Positions 61,393 through 64,000 of a stretch of DNA of 64,000 nt are shown here, piece after piece. Location of the stretch: NCBI GenBank assembly GCA_036265385.1, contig DATAPD010000025.1, positions 62,001-126,000 of the forward strand. The letters run 5' to 3'. The position numbers and the translations under genes were made by a program. How positions within the stretch are numbered: position 1 is the stretch's first letter; every line of letters starts with the position of its first letter. The stretch comes from DATAPD01 sp036265385. GTDB taxonomy: Bacteria > Acidobacteriota > Terriglobia > Terriglobales > Acidobacteriaceae. Under the pieces are notes generated by a model. It was not told where the DNA came from. It ran no database searches and saw nothing but the letters and a program-made list of their open reading frames with translations.

Positions 61393-62430
61393 CTAATTTT
61401 CGGTCGTGACCCGTAAGCCCTCGCGGGCCACACGCATGGGCAGGATCTTACCTCCCGCCGCCGCAACGGCTTGCGAAACGGCTTCGTTAGTGCCCTCTTC
61501 GACGAGGAATATCAAGCAACCGCCTCCCCCCGCCCCGCACACCTTAGCGGCGCGTGCGCCCCGCTTCGTTGCCGTCGCGATCAGCTTTTCGATCAGCGGA
61601 GTCGTGATCCCAGGAGCATTCGTCCGTCGCAGCTTCCATTCCTCCCGAAGCAAGCGCGCGGCATCCTCCCAGTCATGGCGCAGGAGAGCCTGGTGCATTT
61701 CGCGCGCAATCCCGGCTATCTTCTCGAAATTCTTGAACACGTGCTTATTGCCGTTGATGTGGGCCTTGAACACTTCCCAGTTGTTGATACCGGATTTCCG
61801 TGGCGCACCGGTATAGGCGAGAACAAACCGGCGCTCGATTTCTTCGGCCGCAACCGGCATGGCTGACCAGTGGATGCCGTTCGCATCAAGATGAATGGCG
61901 CTCACGCCACCATACAGGGCCGGATAGTAATCCTGGCACCCGGTTGGCACGCCAATAATCTGCGCTTCTACGTTCTGCGCAATGACCCGCATTTCCTCCA
62001 GCGGCAATTCGCGGCCGGTGAAGCGGGCTAAGGCCGCGGTAGTTGCAATCATTAAGGCAGAGGATCCTGAGATTCCTGCTCCGGCTGGCGATTCTGAGTC
62101 GGTCTCAATCCGCAGACCTTGCTCTGGTTCGAAAAATCGCACGAGGTATGCAGCCAGCACATGCTTGTGAGCACGCACTGCGCAGAGTTCTTCCAGACTT
62201 GAATAGGTCTCCTGCTTCCCAGTATCGATGGATTTCAGCTCAATTCGCTTGGCTTTCAGGGGAGTAATCCGACAGCTCGTCAGGATATCGAGAGCAAAAT
62301 TGAGCGTGAGCGCGCCTTCATGGAAAAGGTACAGCGGCCAAAGATCTAACGTCCCTCCAGCGAGGTCCGCTCGGCACGGCGCTTGCGCCATGATCGTCGG
62401 GCCAGCAGAAGTTTCCACCGAACGTGGCAT
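61393..62430 (-). CDS. GHMP-family sugar kinase (HddA/fucokinase-like)
   Basis: A cytoplasmic kinase of 345 residues in the galactokinase-homoserine kinase-mevalonate kinase-phosphomevalonate kinase family. It has the N-terminal substrate segment QAPCRADLAGGTLDLWPL, the ATP loop ESPAGAGISGSSALMIA and the C-terminal motif KVCGAGGGGCLIFL. It resembles D-glycero-D-manno-heptose-7-phosphate kinases and L-fucokinases, so a sugar of the cell envelope is likely. It begins 26 bases after the decarboxylase gene stop. A TG-A-TACAAA box ends six bases before ATG 62430, supporting that start; ATG 62391 is closer to the family motif. Confidence 0.87.
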   Translation of the reverse strand: MPRSVETSAGPTIMAQAPCRADLAGGTLDLWPLYLFHEGALTLNFALDILTSCRITPLKAKRIELKSIDTGKQETYSSLEELCAVRAHKHVLAAYLVRFFEPEQGLRIETDSESPAGAGISGSSALMIATTAALARFTGRELPLEEMRVIAQNVEAQIIGVPTGCQDYYPALYGGVSAIHLDANGIHWSAMPVAAEEIERRFVLAYTGAPRKSGINNWEVFKAHINGNKHVFKNFEKIAGIAREMHQALLRHDWEDAARLLREEWKLRRTNAPGITTPLIEKLIATATKRGARAAKVCGAGGGGCLIFLVEEGTNEAVSQAVAAAGGKILPMRVAREGLRVTTEN

Positions 62431-62436
62431 GCAAAG

Positions 62437-62445
62437 TTTGTATCA
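62437..62445 (-). promoter_or_regulatory. Extended -10 box before the GHMP kinase gene
   Basis: TG-A-TACAAA on the minus strand ends six bases before ATG 62430; a leaderless candidate inside the short gap after the decarboxylase gene. Confidence 0.3.
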
Positions 62446-62456
62446 CGAGGAGAGCC

Positions 62457-63884
62457 CTAATTGCGGTGAGACAATAGTTCCCGTGCAGCCGAAAGTACCT
62501 CAGGAATAACGCTTTCGATATCCGCGTCCGTCGTCCGATGGTTCACCATGCAGGCTCGCAGACAGAATTTTTCCCTCAAGATGGCATTAGAGATATAAAT
62601 CCGCCCACGTCGTACAACTAGCTTCATCAGCTCAGTGTTGAATCGATTGCGCTCATCCTCCGTCGCCCCATCGTGAATTTTGTGACGAAAACAAACAGCC
62701 GATAGCTCTACTGGTGTCAGCATTTCCAGAGCAGGTTCGGCACGAACGAAAGTTTCCAACTTCCGCGCATTTTCGAGATCACGCGCGATAGCCGCTCGAA
62801 AAGCCGAAACCCCGTGATAGCGCAGCGACAACCACAACTTCAACGCCCGGCACCGCCGCGATAGCTCGATCGACTCTTCAAAATAGGCGAAGCCCTCGAT
62901 CGGATCCGCGCTGAGTGTCTGCGCATAGTCTCCGGTGTAGGCAAACGTTTTACGAGCGATCGCCGGATCTCGATACAGCAGGCAACCACAATCGAGCGGT
63001 TGATACAGCCACTTGTGCGGATCGAGTGTTAATGAGTCTGCCTGCTCCATCCCGCGAAAAAGTTGCGGAGCGGCCAGAAATGCCAACGCCCCGTAGGCAC
63101 CATCGACGTGCAGCCATGCATCGTGGCGCCGCCCGATAGCCGCGATTTCTTCCAGAGGATCAATCGCGCCTGTATTCACTGTGCCCGCAGACGCGACAAT
63201 CGCGATCGGCACCTTCCCGTGTTCGCGATCTTCACGAATCGCTTGCTCGAGCTTCGACGGAATTATCCGATACGAATTGTCGCAAGGGATGTAGTGCAGA
63301 CTCTCTCGTCCCAAGCCCAGCAATGCGACCGCCTTCGGCACCGCCATATGGACCTGCTCGGAGGCGTAGATCACACCATCGGCAGCGTTCCGCAGTCCTT
63401 TTTCATTCGCCGGTGTTTTCTTTTCTCGCGCCATCGCAAGACCCATCAGATTCGCGGCGGACCCGCCTCCGGTGAGCGTTCCCGAAAATCCTCCCATGCC
63501 CACTGCCTCAGCGAGCCAGCTCACGACGGTACGTTCAATCGTTACTCCCGACGGCGACGAACGCCATGCGGTCATGTTCTGCGTCAGGATGGATGCGACC
63601 CAATCGCCAAGCGCCGCCACCGGCTCACCGGGTCCTTGCACGTATCCAAAGAAGCGCCCGTTCTGCGCGCGGGAATGCGCCATCACTTCGCGCAGTAGAT
63701 CGAACGCTGCTTCTCCGAGTCCCTGCTCGGGCAACGGGGTTGCAAAAAGACGGTCGGTTTCCTTTCCGCTCGTAGCAGGAAAGATGGGCGCATCGGGTAA
63801 TTTCTCCAAGTATTCGGAGGTGAGTTCAGCGACGCGAGTCGCCAACTCTCGGTACTCGGACGCAGCGAGATCAAGGGATTTCAT
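62457..63884 (-). CDS. PLP-dependent amino acid decarboxylase (group II)
   Basis: A cytoplasmic decarboxylase of 475 residues related to aromatic L-amino acid and tyrosine decarboxylases. The PLP lysine is in LTLDPHKWLYQPLDCG; other landmarks are the N-terminal substrate helix RFFGYVQGPGEP, FSGTLTGGGSAANLMGLA, HVDGAYGALAFLA and the C-terminal SRRCRALKLWLSLRYHG. Substrate (Tyr, Trp, DOPA or Glu) cannot be told from the sequence alone. It has a TG-A-TTAAAT box nine bases before the ATG, and the sugar kinase gene follows closely. Confidence 0.9.
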   Translation of the reverse strand: MKSLDLAASEYRELATRVAELTSEYLEKLPDAPIFPATSGKETDRLFATPLPEQGLGEAAFDLLREVMAHSRAQNGRFFGYVQGPGEPVAALGDWVASILTQNMTAWRSSPSGVTIERTVVSWLAEAVGMGGFSGTLTGGGSAANLMGLAMAREKKTPANEKGLRNAADGVIYASEQVHMAVPKAVALLGLGRESLHYIPCDNSYRIIPSKLEQAIREDREHGKVPIAIVASAGTVNTGAIDPLEEIAAIGRRHDAWLHVDGAYGALAFLAAPQLFRGMEQADSLTLDPHKWLYQPLDCGCLLYRDPAIARKTFAYTGDYAQTLSADPIEGFAYFEESIELSRRCRALKLWLSLRYHGVSAFRAAIARDLENARKLETFVRAEPALEMLTPVELSAVCFRHKIHDGATEDERNRFNTELMKLVVRRGRIYISNAILREKFCLRACMVNHRTTDADIESVIPEVLSAARELLSHRN

Positions 63885-63893
63885 TTGGAGAGA

Positions 63894-63902
63894 ATTTAAT
63901 CA
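63894..63902 (-). promoter_or_regulatory. Extended -10 box of the decarboxylase gene
   Basis: TG-A-TTAAAT on the minus strand ends nine bases before ATG 63884, with no Shine-Dalgarno; a leaderless candidate. Confidence 0.4.
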
Positions 63903-64000
63903 CAGACACAAAAGAAGCGCCGGCCAATCACTTCCGCTGAAATGAAGACGCAGAGACAGTAGCGAGTGGTTTGGAGGATTTAGGAATTGACCAGATTTAA

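Noticed and set aside
1..64000. CRISPR arrays, insertion sequences, prophage or integration sites
   Set aside because: I found no regularly spaced direct repeats, transposase or integrase genes. The only tRNA (5.7 kb) has ordinary genes on both sides.

Overview
The window is a moderately GC-rich bacterial chromosome segment, densely packed with housekeeping genes on both strands. It has no rRNA, CRISPR, transposase or phage gene. Gene content points to Acidobacteriota, probably class Terriglobia (Koribacter-like). The indicators are a PknB kinase fused to a TolB-like domain and TPRs, bacillithiol genes (bshA and ypdA), PEP-CTERM exported proteins, large S9 peptidases, an orphan secretin and families of small intergenic palindromic repeats. 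This assignment is inference from gene content; no marker gene was searched.

Layout. 0.2-5.6 kb: membrane Ser/Thr kinase, GAF protein, small conserved protein, secreted amidohydrolase. 5.7 kb: tRNA-Val(UAC). 5.9-11.3 kb: YdjC/HpnK-type deacetylase, tandem PilZ protein, bshA behind a short overlapping leader ORF, then on the minus strand an AlaX-type editing protein coupled to a LytS-type sensor kinase. 11.4-16.3 kb: thrC, TPR membrane protein, HAD phosphatase, lytic transglycosylase, flippase-like membrane protein. 16.4-24 kb: nrdR, NAD-type isocitrate dehydrogenase, a respiratory assembly cluster (ctaA with a probable CTG start, ctaB, ABC ATPase and permease, DUF420 protein), ssb, small M50 protease, pterin dehydratase. 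24-30 kb: MFS exporter, two PEP-CTERM proteins (one only 62 aa), S9 peptidase, ypdA. 30-40 kb: fumC, M20-family hydrolase, several small or secreted hypothetical proteins (one of 44 aa), DedA protein, nth, second S9 peptidase. 40-44 kb: haem operon hemX-like/hemA/hemC/hemD. 44-58 kb: class A beta-lactamase-like hydrolase, galT, mutS, then a cell-wall recycling group (nagZ, anmK, peptide-binding lipoprotein), ymdB, HAD hydrolase, secretin. 58-64 kb: DsbA-like protein, nadE, secreted protein, GHMP sugar kinase, PLP decarboxylase.

How the genes fit together. hemA/C/D supply tetrapyrrole, ctaB and ctaA turn protohaem into haem A, and the HemX/CcsA-like protein belongs to the same theme. bshA starts bacillithiol synthesis and ypdA probably recycles its disulfide. 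nagZ and anmK handle anhydro-muropeptides alongside a lytic transglycosylase elsewhere in the window.

Most notable non-gene signals. (1) Many -10 boxes lie only 5-13 bases before a start codon that lacks a Shine-Dalgarno, suggesting widespread leaderless or near-leaderless transcription. (2) A palindromic repeat family has at least six loci whose outer and inner stems differ in compensating ways. (3) A second hairpin type has a CAAG loop. (4) AGTCAGTAGTCAG word repeats supply the stop codons of mutS and ymdB.
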